A DNA stretch of 64,000 bases from NCBI GenBank assembly GCA_964019695.1, contig OZ026530.1, forward strand, positions 33,462,690-33,526,689, read 5' to 3'. Position 1 is the stretch's first letter, and each line of letters opens with the position of its first letter. This DNA is from Loripinus fragilis (Eukaryota > Mollusca > Bivalvia > Lucinida > Lucinidae). Shown one piece after another: positions 43,169 through 52,716 of the stretch. Below the pieces are notes generated by a model. That model searched no databases. It was not told where the DNA came from and worked only from the letters and a program-made list of their open reading frames with translations. The translations under genes were made by a program, and so were the position numbers.

Positions 43169-45686
43169 ATCATATGGCATTAAGATTACTTTGAAATCTC
43201 ATTTCTGTCGTAAAAATAATTATGCTTTTGCCATAATGTATGCAAAGTAGTCATGGACGTCATAACGTTTCCCGTAAATCTATAAACCACTATTGGTTTT
43301 CGATTTTATAGCATGGTGTTATTTCACTCCAAGAAGCGACGATATGTGATAAGCTATAATATTCATCTTTTCAAAACACAAAACGTCTATGTAAATTTTA
43401 TACGACTGAGTAAGGATCATTTATTATCATTTAACAAAAATTCCAGTAAGTCATGAATACGATGATATTAACAATATATTACAGATAAATGATCAGAGCT
43501 GATTGAAAAAGTGAGGGCTATACTGGATTTTGGATTGTCATTCTGTCCTTCCTCAGTCATTATGCCCGTCAAATTGCGTGTCTCGTCAATATCTTGAGAA
43601 AAAATGATAGAACTTCATCAAATTTAGTATAGTCATAGATATTGATAAGGTCTAGTTTGGGATTGTTACCCGTCACTTTTCGCTAAATTGTACCTCTTTA
43701 TTAATGTCAGATTTTTGTTTCAACCGAATAAATATAAAGATGAGCAAAATTTAACCAAGTTTTGTTTATGTATTTATATTGACAAGATATAGGCTGTGAT
43801 TGTTATCAAATTTTGTATATGCGATCTTATTGACAAGCTTTTGCAAATTTGTAATAGAGTTATGGACCTTGATTGATGTCAGAATAAATTTTGCTCAATA
43901 TCTTAAGAAAAAATTGACAGAATTTAATCAAATTTGTTTATGCATTGATATTGATAAGATCTATGTTAGGATTACTGCCTGTATTTTTTGCACATTTACA
44001 GCAGAGATATAGCCCTTGGTTGAAATTAATTGGGATTTTTATGCACCGCTGGGCCTTTTAACGTGCAACATAAAAAGCTCTGATTGGGATTATGATATGT
44101 ACTCTGATATTTCTGATTTTAGATCAGAAAAAAACTAGGGGTCGCTGTATTGATGCTCGGCTTCACCAGTCTGTCGGATGAAACTTTAAGCCCTAGCACC
44201 ATCTCCATATGACCTAAGCTGATGGTGGGATGATAAACACAAACACAACACTAATAAGAAAACCCCTCTAAAAGGACAATTAAAACAAATTCCACTCAGG
44301 AGTGTAAAGTTTCGTCGGAGGATGTTATAGCAAAACCTTAGCTGTGTAATAAAAATCAATTAGTTTGATAAATTTTCACTTTCTATATGGAATTCAATTT
44401 GATGAAAATGGATTGTCTAAATCTCAAATGTTCATGCAATTTTATTTACTTTTAGAACATCGAAAAGTAATACTGAAATTCGTCTTAAATGATGATTATG
44501 AATAAAAATACACTGCTACTTGTATATAGAAAGTTTCTGCAATTCCTGGGTGACTTTTATGGGGCAAAATTTTGTGAAGAAAAAAAAATTGTTCAGTATA
44601 TCTGACATAGGTCCAGATAAGGATCATTTGTGCACCTAAAATTCCATTTTGCCCTTACCCATCAGTTTAAACGCATGTTTTGGGTGCATTTCTCATTTAG
44701 GTGGTTCTTTTGAGTACCAACAGCATATGTTTAAGAGAATAATTTTCAAATACGCACTCTTATCTGAAGGCCTGTATTATTATCAGTTGTAAATGTGGGT
44801 CAAAGGTTTTCATATAAGGTATGTTAGTTTACCAAATATAACCTTGGAAAAATTTCTAAGGCTTGAAATGTTATTTTTATACACAAGAATGCACTATACA
44901 GAAGTTCTGCTCATTCTGTTATTGATGCTTGTAAAGCAACTGGAACCTTTGAATAACAATGCACTAAGATAAGTTAGTGTTTCAGACCTTATTTGAGGGA
45001 AAATCCCATCAACTATTCATGTAACATCCATTCTTGTAGAATCCTCAAGTACTGTTGAATTTTGCACAAACACACATTGCTAGTGGTGAATTGACATAAA
45101 TGTCATATTTTCAGGCAGTCAATAGGTCTGAATGACCAAAATGGTGGCTAATATGTACATGTACTTGCACAGCATAAAGAAAATTTAACAAAGAGAAAAC
45201 GTCAGACAAAAGTGGTAACACCCCTGAGTTGCTTTTGCTTGTATAATTAATCATAATTATCTGGATACAAGGGCTTTCACTCAAAGGACCTCGAAGAGTC
45301 TCCTATTCAATCTGCCGAAATGTTGAGAGCATATTGCTACGATTCTGTGTAAATGACAACTGTCTTTTTGTGCTTTAGTTAAAACCTGACATTCAGTGCA
45401 TCTAATAAAATAAATGTATTTGTAAAATATTGCATATAAGTTCCGGGACATTAGGGTTTGAGGGTTGGGTATTTTATATGACTTAATTTATTTTTGCATA
45501 AAGGCCAGGTTTTGTCCGGTATTCATCTAAATATATAGAAATACATGTATAATGTTCGCATAATAAAACTTGAGATGAAAGTGTTGCGTTTGCGAAAAAA
45601 GGGTCTAAATATTTCATTTCAGTAAATAAGTATATTATTTATACCTTTTGACTTTTACCTGTAAATATCTTTCTCACAGATTATAC
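43169..45686. other. 2.5 kb without a supportable gene
   Basis: Around 43570-44000 four or so diverged phrases of the type 'attgataagatcta(g/t)(g/t)ttggga' and 'aatttgt(t/a)tatgca' recur, typical of a molluscan dispersed or tandem repeat. Elsewhere I see no frame, RNA gene or named element. Short frames here lack motifs. Confidence 0.45.
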
Positions 45687-45820
45687 CAGAGGCAAGTTCA
45701 ATAATGCGAGCACTCTCGGGCGCTCGTTGTACTGGTGTCAGGCTTTACACATTATCGAATAAAGATAGGTACCAATCAATGAGCGCTCAGCGAGCACTCG
45801 CATTATTGAACTCGCCTCTG
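45687..45820. mobile_element. Foldback MITE
   Basis: 'cagaggcaagttcaataatg' and 'cattattgaactcgcctctg' are inverted complements, extended by 'cgagcact' / 'agcactcg' and 'gcgctcgt' / 'atgagcgc'. The ~50-bp loop is AT-rich. Confidence 0.85.
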
Positions 45821-46017
45821 TTCTGTGTATAGTTAAGTCAGACTGATCTGTTCACTGAGGCGTACCATAACTACATACTGTATACATGTCATTGGAAAAT
45901 TGATATTTAGTTACAGGCCTAGGTTTGTACAAAATAAATGACTAGTGAGCTTTTATAATAATTCGTTTTTGAGCATTTTGACTGCCTTCCCTCCATTGAT
46001 CAAGTATTCCATTTTTA

Positions 46018-46462
46018 GCTCACCTGAGCCGAGTTATTGTGATCATTGGATGTCCGTCGTCTGTCGTGTGTCATTAATAATTGCTTCTAAGGACATCTCC
46101 TTCCAAACTGTTGGCTGGATTTTGACCAAACTTGGTATGAACGATCCTTATATGGTCCTCTTTAAAAATGTTCAAATGGTTCTGGTCCATAGCATTACTA
46201 GGACACACAACGTAAAATAGATTTTCAAGATGAAAACTTTAAAAAATCTTCTTCTCTGAAACCACAAGGTCTAGAGCTTTGATATTTAGTATGTAGCATC
46301 ACCTAGTAGACCTCTACAAAGTTTGTTCAAATTATGCCCCTGGGATTAAAATTGACCCCGCCCCAGGTGTCACCAGGGACATGGCCAGCTTTCAACAGAC
46401 ACCTATATGTAAGCTTTAAACAAAACTCAGGTGAGCAATTTAGGGCCACTTGGCCCTCTTGT
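46018..46462 (+). repeat. AGCTCACCTGAG-type dispersed repeat, full-length copy
   Basis: Starts 'agctcacctgagccgag' and ends 'ctcaggtgagcaatttaggg', which are inverted termini, followed by 'ccacttggccctcttgt'. The middle has the standard order: 'ggatgtccgtcg', 'ttgaccaaacttggtatgaa', 'gatgaaaactttaaaaaatc', 'ccctgggattaaaattgacc'. I recognise this as a widespread molluscan repeat. The 91-codon frame within is an artefact. Confidence 0.85.
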
Positions 46463-47030
46463 ATATTATGTGTAATGTAAAACAACAACTGTGTGTAAAA
46501 TGATTAGCTTGATCAATTGGTGGAGTATCTCAAACAATTTTCCTATTTCCTATATGTTAAGTAGAATAAACAGAGTTTTTAACCCATGTATTTGAATTAC
46601 TACTTGTCCAATGTGAAAAGCCTGTTTAGGGATTATTTGAAGGCTTAACCAACCACCTTTCCCATGAAAAAAAATATTCATCGAAACTTGTATCTGACCA
46701 TTTTTATGGGCAATCCTGCATTAAGACTGTTCCAAGTCCTTAGGCAGTTTCCTGCCTCAGGGCATGTTGCAACAGCTACTTCTATAAACAAAGCCTGATT
46801 AGCTTTTGAATGCTCTAAAACTAGCCAGACTGGAATGATGTCTAGACTGATCTCAATTATCACTCTGTACGCACACACTTTGTTAGTTTTGTCATCTCCA
46901 ACTTTCTTTATGTGAACATCAAAGACTACCCACACTTTGCGAATGCTCTGTTTGAGTCTTCCGATTGCACTGTCACATTTAATGGTTTTTCATGTTATAG
47001 CTCAAATGTTATCACATTCTATTATACCAG
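46463..47030. other. Region upstream of the zinc-finger exon
   Basis: Presumed intron or upstream DNA of the zinc-finger gene. The minus strand has an 85-codon frame (46678-46935, with 'CPEAGNCLRTWNSLNAG') that reads like coding sequence, but I cannot place it. The segment 46981-47030 carries pyrimidine-rich acceptor-like sequence ending in 'attctattataccag'. Confidence 0.4.
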
Positions 47031-47207
47031 GTTCTAAACTTTCTGGAAGATCAGTATGTCGCTTCTGTTACTGCTGTCCATGGTGTCATGGACAGTTAGC
47101 ATCTACTAAATTGTTGATGAATCACCAGCTCAACCAGCATGGAGAAGTCATTAAGGAACTAGGAAAGAATGACACAAACAAACCTGAAACTGCCTCCAGT
47201 GTTAATG
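47031..47207 (+). CDS. Zinc-finger gene, upstream exon with one C2H2 finger
   Basis: Proposed exon of 177 nt between an acceptor ('attataccag' ending at 47030) and a donor ('aatg|gtaagt' at 47207/47208). It encodes about 59 residues with a canonical finger C-X2-C-X12-H-X4-H ('CPWCHGQLASTKLLMN' then H and H). It ends after base 1 of a codon, and the next exon starts with base 2, so splicing restores a glycine codon and the frame continues into the 897-codon last exon. The start boundary is also phase 1, making the exon symmetrical. The frame stays open upstream to about 46916, so the left edge is less certain than the right; the true start codon is in an exon I cannot identify. Confidence 0.68.
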
Positions 47208-48688
47208 GTAAGTTTTATACAACCACATTTTATCCAGCATGCATTGTCTGGCCACAATTGCCCAGCCAGCTAAACGCCATTAAGATGTTTATTGGGACTA
47301 CTGTAGCTTGATTGCTAGAGTTTGTGATATAAACTGGGCTTATGGTATATTGTAAAAGAGTCATGATATTTGCTATTAAAACAGGGTCCACAAGCCTTTG
47401 AAATATCGGAAAGCTAGTAAAATCACCCAAAAAGTTACATGCATGGAAAATCATAGAATTTGAAAAAAACCCTGAATAATCATGCAAAAGTCATGGAATT
47501 TTGAGAAATACTTGGACGAAACCACCAGTAGCCAGAAAACTAGCTGTCAGACACACAAAACTTTGTGCCTGACAGCTAGTTTCTTGGCATCTCGTGGTTC
47601 CAAGTATTAATTATTTCAAAATGCATGCATTGTCTACAAGCATGCTTATTTAAATACATTACTGTTGCTGCATCCCGCATTTGCATTCCGCATTTATTTT
47701 TATTATATTTTGCAAATGAAAGTATACTCACGCTTTGCTGATTTTCACTTCCGCCATCTTTGAAGGGTTTATCCTGTAGCCAAACAAGTCTACATGATAT
47801 TTAGTTTAAGACTCTTTATCTACCACCCTTGAAAATGATAAGTAATGTGACAGTAAGCATTTTTAAGGATTGATTTAATTCATTTGCACAATCTTTCCAA
47901 CCAGTGTAACCTGGTTTATTTAGCATTTGGTATGTGTAAATCTGTCACTCAGTTGATTCATTGGATTGAACGCATAGTATATCCAAATATAGGTTCCATG
48001 GGCACAATATGGGTTTTCATTTGTCCTACATATTGCTCATAAAATCCAATGTTGGATACTGTTCATCATAGCTGTATAAGCTGGGCAGCAAAAGGTATAT
48101 CTTTGTATATCACCCAGCGATTCAGGTGAGGTCAGCATGCACTATGGCATGAGTCTTTCCTAGACACTTTATATGTAGCCAAAGTCCCAGTAATTTTATA
48201 ATTGGCCTGCAAAGACTATTATCAGACTTAGTTGTTGCTGGTAATGATTCTGAATGTGGTAGTCAGAACAGGTTAAGGGATAACTGTATTCAAAATTTTC
48301 AGTTGGGGAGGTATATTATCAGATATAGGGTCGATCATATAGTTTTACGGAGAGGTGCAAGCAGATCCATAAAGCGTGATTTACTAACACATTTCCATCA
48401 TATACCCCCCCCCCCAAAAAAAAATGAAAAAAATTGGATATGGTTATCCCCATTCTAGTGCACTTTTGACTTTCGCCTCGAATTGGAGCGCGTGATGCCA
48501 CCTTAAACCACACGTCATCCAACAAAATGTGACGTAATTATGTCAAACTGTTTCCTGTAGTATAACACAGGATATACTGTCGCAAATTTTGACATTTTCC
48601 AATCAGACGTTGCGTTACAAAAGCAAGTGCATTAGAATGTACAATTTGCTGAGTTTCTGGCTCATTTTTTTGTTTTTTCATTGGACAG
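47208..48688 (+). other. Intron of the zinc-finger gene
   Basis: Begins 'gtaagttttatac' and ends 'ttttttgttttttcattggacag', both strong splice consensus. It holds a foldback (47511-47604), a poly-C/poly-A tract (48406-48423), and CRE-like 'tgacgtaatt' words near 48530. The first 99 bases of the long open frame that starts with ATG at 48589 lie inside this intron, so those 33 residues are probably not part of the protein. Confidence 0.7.
47511..47604. mobile_element. Foldback element in the intron
   Basis: 'cttggacgaaaccacc..gccagaaaactagctgtcag' pairs with 'ctgacagctagtttcttggc..cgtggttccaag'. Loop 'acacacaaaactttgtg'. Confidence 0.8.
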
Positions 48689-51381
48689 GTTCATCAGAGA
48701 AGATAGCTTTAGTGATTCCTTCAACAGACCAGGAACCTGATTATTATGACAGTGAAGACAGTCAGTGTGTATTGAACGAGAAGCAAGATCCATCTGCACT
48801 GCTAGATGCTGGTATAGAAGATGGCGCTAACAAAAATATTCAAAATAAGCAAGTTCATTTGCCAAGTCCAAATGTCAATGTAAATGGACAACAACATTGT
48901 GATAATGACAGAGAAGAGACTCATTGGGCATCACAATCTAAACACGTGACTCTAAATATGTCTGACGCAGGTTTAGCAGATATAACTGAAATAAAGAATG
49001 AAACTGTCCAATATCAGATGCCTAGTCCAAACGCCATTAATAATGACCAACCACCTGGAGAGTGTGACAGAGAAGGTACTCGGTGTGTATCAAATCAGAC
49101 ACAAGTACCATGGGAACAGTTAAGCATTGATATGGTAGATATAGTTACAGAAAATATTGAAAATAACCAGTTGCCCTGTAAAATTGCTGCCCATTTAAAC
49201 AAAAAGCATATATCCAACGAGGTTCTTGAGGAGGAAGGTTCTGCAGTAGATGGGATAGAACTAGAAATGGAGGTATTTAATATGCCAACTCCAAGTTATC
49301 AAGAGACTAGTGATGTGTTGTGTAATGAATTTCCAGAGAGAAATAAAGCCACAGAAAGCGGTGTTTCCCTAACTGGTAAAGAAAGATCAATGGAAACTGG
49401 AATAGGTCACACAATGATTCGGGACACAACATATTACCAGTATAGTTGTACAACAAAAAGTATTGAAACCACTGGGAGTAATGAGAATTTAACAAAAGAG
49501 AGCCAAGTGACAGGTGATTATAATAGGTGCCTGTATCCTATTGAACAAAAAGAATGTCAAAGTGTACAAAATCCAACGGTAGTGTCAAACTCAGCTGATT
49601 TAGCTAGCAGCTATAGGGGAAATGGTGAAATTGAAGCAATGTTGCAAAGTCCTGTTAGTGCTGATTATCGAACTAGTAAAGCTTGCAAGGATAAAGATGT
49701 AGAAAAACAAACTGATGTCCAAACTGACAAAGGCACTGTAATGGATTTGCAAGCTAATTTTGCTCCCAACAGTCCCTTGAATACTACACATCTTCCAAAC
49801 GCAGATTCAAATCAAGAACCTGCAATCAAAAATGATGCTGTAGAAGGCAAAACCCTCGAATATCTGTGGAAAAGAGACAAACAGATGCCACTGTTGTATG
49901 ATTCAAAACAAGCTAAAGATACCAATTCAAAAGCAATGAAACTAAACAAGAGTGAAACGATGGTGGTAGGAGCACACCTACGTAGTAGGGACAGTGGTAA
50001 AAGAAAGTTAAAACCTACTTGGAAACTAAATGACTACCTGAGCAGTGATGTTTGTCTTAAGAAAATTAAACAGACTTCTGAAACTTCAAAACAAAAATGT
50101 AATGAAGTTAATAGAGAGACTGAAGATGGAGTTAGCAGAGAGACTGAAGCCATCGTTGAGAATACAATGTTTTTATCGACACCAAAGAAAAATGGGAGTC
50201 CTTTGAAAGTACGCCCAAAATCTATGTCTTCTGAAGTACAGAAAAAGATAACAATGAATCAGAAAATGTTTCAAATATTGGAAAGACTTAGAAAACATCA
50301 TGGCAAGACATTTTCGTCTTCTAAACCACTGCACTTCGTAGATGAAGATGATTGCAGGTTTGTTTATTATTTGCTTCCAAAAGAAAAGATGACTACTGTA
50401 TCAGTAAGAAAGAAGGAAACTGTTGTTAATCATAGAAAAGAATTACAATTGGAAGATTATCCACAATCATATTGTATAGAAACCTACACAGATTTAGCTC
50501 CAGAGTCAAGGCACAAATCAGCAAACGAGAAACAGTGTCAGCGGTTTTTGTGCAAGATATGTAATTTATATCGGACTGTACTTATGGAAAACCTGAGGCA
50601 GCATATTGAACTGCATGTCAACGACAAACTTAACTGTAGAATTTGCAGCTTTATCGCGCATTCAAAGCATTCTTTACGCCAGCACATGAAAGAAGTTCAT
50701 AAAAATCCAGGGAATGTAGTATGTGAGATTTGTGGATCTTGTGTATCTTGCTATAAGTCGCATGTAAGCAAAGCTCACGGAATAGCAGCTTATAAATGTT
50801 CGCATTGTCACAAAGCATTCATTAAAGACAATGAGCGGAAAGAGCACATGCTGCATGAGCATAAAGGTAGTGTGTTACAATGTGACAAATGTAATGAAAT
50901 ATTTTTCTTGAAAAGTTCTTTAGAAAACCATCTCCCTAAATGTGGTGAAAATCTCCATCCATGCAAATACTGTGATAAATACTTTCCAAAACGCGGGCTA
51001 ATCGCTCACATTAAAGGAGTACACGCTAAGCAGAGAACTCATAAATGCAATATCTGTTCATTCACAGCAGCAAGCAAACAGCAACTAAAGGCCCATATGA
51101 ATGCTCATCTTAATATACATCCATATGCATGTGAACTTTGCAAGTTCTCATGTGTGAAGGAGTATCAGCTGAATTCACACATGCGAACTCATTCAGGTGA
51201 GAAAAAGTTTAAATGTGATAAGTGTAGCTATGCTGCTGCTTGGAATGTACAGCTGAAATCTCACATGAAATCTCACCTAAGTGAGACCCAATGTTTATGT
51301 AAGATGTGCAATATTGTAGTGAAAGACCAAAGATGCTTGAAACTGCACAAAAGGAGGGAACATAAAAATGCATCTGACTAG
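48589..51381 (+). CDS. C2H2 zinc-finger protein, last exon (exon proper from 48689)
   Basis: The frame encodes 930 residues; the spliced exon is likely 48689-51381, starting at residue 34. Residues about 34-640 are acidic, Asn/Gln/Ser/Thr-rich and presumably disordered, with repeated 'MPSPN' or 'LPSPN'-like phrases and a Lys-rich stretch at 455-560. Residues 655-925 contain about ten fingers: most fit C-X2-C-X12-H-X3-5-H (e.g. 'CRICSFIAHSKHSLRQH', 'CNICSFTAASKQQLKAH', 'CDKCSYAAAWNVQLKSH'), one ends in Cys, one is shortened. One H-S-G-E-K linker joins fingers 8 and 9. Such proteins are nuclear sequence-specific DNA binders. The order of fingers resembles REST/ZNF-type arrays but I do not recognise an ortholog. 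Codon use and length leave no doubt that it is a genuine gene. Confidence 0.93.
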   Translation: MTFSNQTLRYKSKCIRMYNLLSFWLIFLFFHWTGSSEKIALVIPSTDQEPDYYDSEDSQCVLNEKQDPSALLDAGIEDGANKNIQNKQVHLPSPNVNVNGQQHCDNDREETHWASQSKHVTLNMSDAGLADITEIKNETVQYQMPSPNAINNDQPPGECDREGTRCVSNQTQVPWEQLSIDMVDIVTENIENNQLPCKIAAHLNKKHISNEVLEEEGSAVDGIELEMEVFNMPTPSYQETSDVLCNEFPERNKATESGVSLTGKERSMETGIGHTMIRDTTYYQYSCTTKSIETTGSNENLTKESQVTGDYNRCLYPIEQKECQSVQNPTVVSNSADLASSYRGNGEIEAMLQSPVSADYRTSKACKDKDVEKQTDVQTDKGTVMDLQANFAPNSPLNTTHLPNADSNQEPAIKNDAVEGKTLEYLWKRDKQMPLLYDSKQAKDTNSKAMKLNKSETMVVGAHLRSRDSGKRKLKPTWKLNDYLSSDVCLKKIKQTSETSKQKCNEVNRETEDGVSRETEAIVENTMFLSTPKKNGSPLKVRPKSMSSEVQKKITMNQKMFQILERLRKHHGKTFSSSKPLHFVDEDDCRFVYYLLPKEKMTTVSVRKKETVVNHRKELQLEDYPQSYCIETYTDLAPESRHKSANEKQCQRFLCKICNLYRTVLMENLRQHIELHVNDKLNCRICSFIAHSKHSLRQHMKEVHKNPGNVVCEICGSCVSCYKSHVSKAHGIAAYKCSHCHKAFIKDNERKEHMLHEHKGSVLQCDKCNEIFFLKSSLENHLPKCGENLHPCKYCDKYFPKRGLIAHIKGVHAKQRTHKCNICSFTAASKQQLKAHMNAHLNIHPYACELCKFSCVKEYQLNSHMRTHSGEKKFKCDKCSYAAAWNVQLKSHMKSHLSETQCLCKMCNIVVKDQRCLKLHKRREHKNASD

Positions 51382-51413
51382 AGAAGAAACTTTAAGATTG
51401 ATTTGAAATGAAT

Positions 51414-51419
51414 AATAAA
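51414..51419 (+). terminator. Poly(A) signal AATAAA of the zinc-finger gene
   Basis: AATAAA 33 bases after the stop codon; a second AATAAA lies at 51490-51495. Either could direct cleavage. Confidence 0.65.
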
Positions 51420-51502
51420 AATCTGTCATAAGAATGGGCAGATAAAAAATCTATCTTCTGAATAACGCTCCAGCTTGCCAAAGAATGTAAATAAAATAAT
51501 CT

Positions 51503-51920
51503 ATCATGAGTGAGGGGGTGGGATAGAAAATTCTTACACACCAGATAAGGATATCTGAGATTTTACCCTGGGATAGAAAATCTTATCTAATTAATGCTAT
51601 CTTACCCAGGCTGTCACGTGAGGCTACATCCATCTGTTGTATAATTGGAACTCACGCAAATAGTCGTAAAGTGGCGTCATTGTTATGTTAAAGTGACGTC
51701 ATCATGTGAAATAGCATCTTAGCGTATTCAGGGATTTCTGGAAGCTTTTTGAAATAAAAAAAATAGTGGTGAGCAAGAAAAAGAAGCAAATTATTTGCGT
51801 GAGGATAGGATAGAAAAATCGGTCCCTCGGAATCACCATTTGTCATCACTTGGCAAGCTTTGTGATGACAAACGGCGATCCTCGGGACGGATTTTTCTAT
51901 CCTACCCCCTCACTCATGAT
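51503..51920. mobile_element. 418-bp MITE with 28-bp ends
   Basis: 'atcatgagtgagggggtggg' + 'atagaaaa' on the left, complement of 'ttttctatcctaccccctca' + 'ctcatgat' on the right. Inside, a second inverted repeat: 'tcatcacttggcaagctttg' with 'tgatgacaaacggcgatcct', and 'cggtccctcgga' against 'tcctcgggacgg'. It lies about 120 bp after the zinc-finger stop codon, so it may be included in longer transcripts. Confidence 0.85.
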
Positions 51921-52029
51921 ATATTCTTATAGTATTCACCCAGATTAGACTACAGGGATAGGCGCTTTAAAATAATTTAGGAATTCAATTGAAAATAATG
52001 ACACAATAAATCGTAGATTATAAGAATTT

Positions 52030-52110
52030 TGGCCTCGACGGGAGAAAACCTGTCTTCAGGGTTTCCGAAAAAGTGAGATTCAAACCAGCCTGCACCGACT
52101 ACTATCGCGA
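52030..52110 (+). repeat. SINE-like core repeat, copy 3
   Basis: 'ggcctcgacgggagaaaacc', 'tgtcttcagggtttccgaaa', 'gattcaaaccagcctgca'. Related to 22730 and 23055. Confidence 0.65.
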
Positions 52111-52177
52111 CAACCAAAAGTGACAGTGACTTAAAATTGTGTTTGCTGCAAAGAGGCATGAAATAACTGTTTACTAT

Positions 52178-52280
52178 CATGAGTGACGGGGTGGCTCACA
52201 GGATCTACCATGTGGCATGATGAGGCTGGCAGTAGGATGACAAACGGTGATCACGAGGGATGCATTTTTCCGATGCTCAC
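52178..52280. repeat. Fragment related to the 51503 MITE
   Basis: 'atcatgagtgacggggtgg', 'gatgacaaacggtgatcac' and 'gagggatgcatttttc' follow the same order as one end and the inner arm of the 51503-51920 element. A deleted or half copy. Confidence 0.6.
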
Positions 52281-52558
52281 ACAGTTAATGAATTATTTTC
52301 TTGCTTACTATTGAATTTTTTTTTTACAAATAATCTTCAGGTAGTCCCTGAATATGGTGAGATGCAGTTACATGTGACATGAAACATTAAGATGCAATAC
52401 TACTTTAACTAAACATAGTTGGTACTTGACGACCATGTGTACGAGTTTCAATACGATAAATTAACAGTCCATCCTCTCCTCACAGTCTTGTTCAGATAAC
52501 ATTAGCAAGATAAAAATATCTGACACAGGCTTTACCCCTAAAGCGCCACCAATAATTT

Positions 52559-52716
52559 GCAGCAGACGACAATTTCAAATTTTGTCTTTTTTCAAAAATA
52601 ACAAATAAGGCATGATATTTCATGAGAATTGTCTGCTTGCAGACGATTCTCATGAAATATCATACCTTATATTGGTCAAAACTAGGAAAGATATTGCAAA
52701 ATGAGTCGTCTGCTGC
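52559..52716. mobile_element. Foldback element
   Basis: Outer ends 'gcagcagacgac' / 'gtcgtctgctgc'; central arms 'ggcatgatatttcatgagaa' / 'ttctcatgaaatatcatacc' meeting at 'ttgtctgcttgcagacga'. About 158 bp in all, nearly fully self-complementary. Confidence 0.87.

Noticed and set aside
42862..43194. Plus-strand 110-codon frame with hydrophobic start
   Set aside because: It spans the inverted UTR of E6 and the adjacent hairpin, two unrelated repeats.
45945..46220. Plus-strand 91-codon frame
   Set aside because: It overlaps the AGCTCACCTGAG dispersed repeat, which is non-coding in other copies.
48589..48688. Signal peptide or membrane anchor at the start of the 930-residue frame ('LLSFWLIFLFFHW')
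   Set aside because: These residues are the translated polypyrimidine tract of the upstream intron; a strong acceptor follows at 48688.
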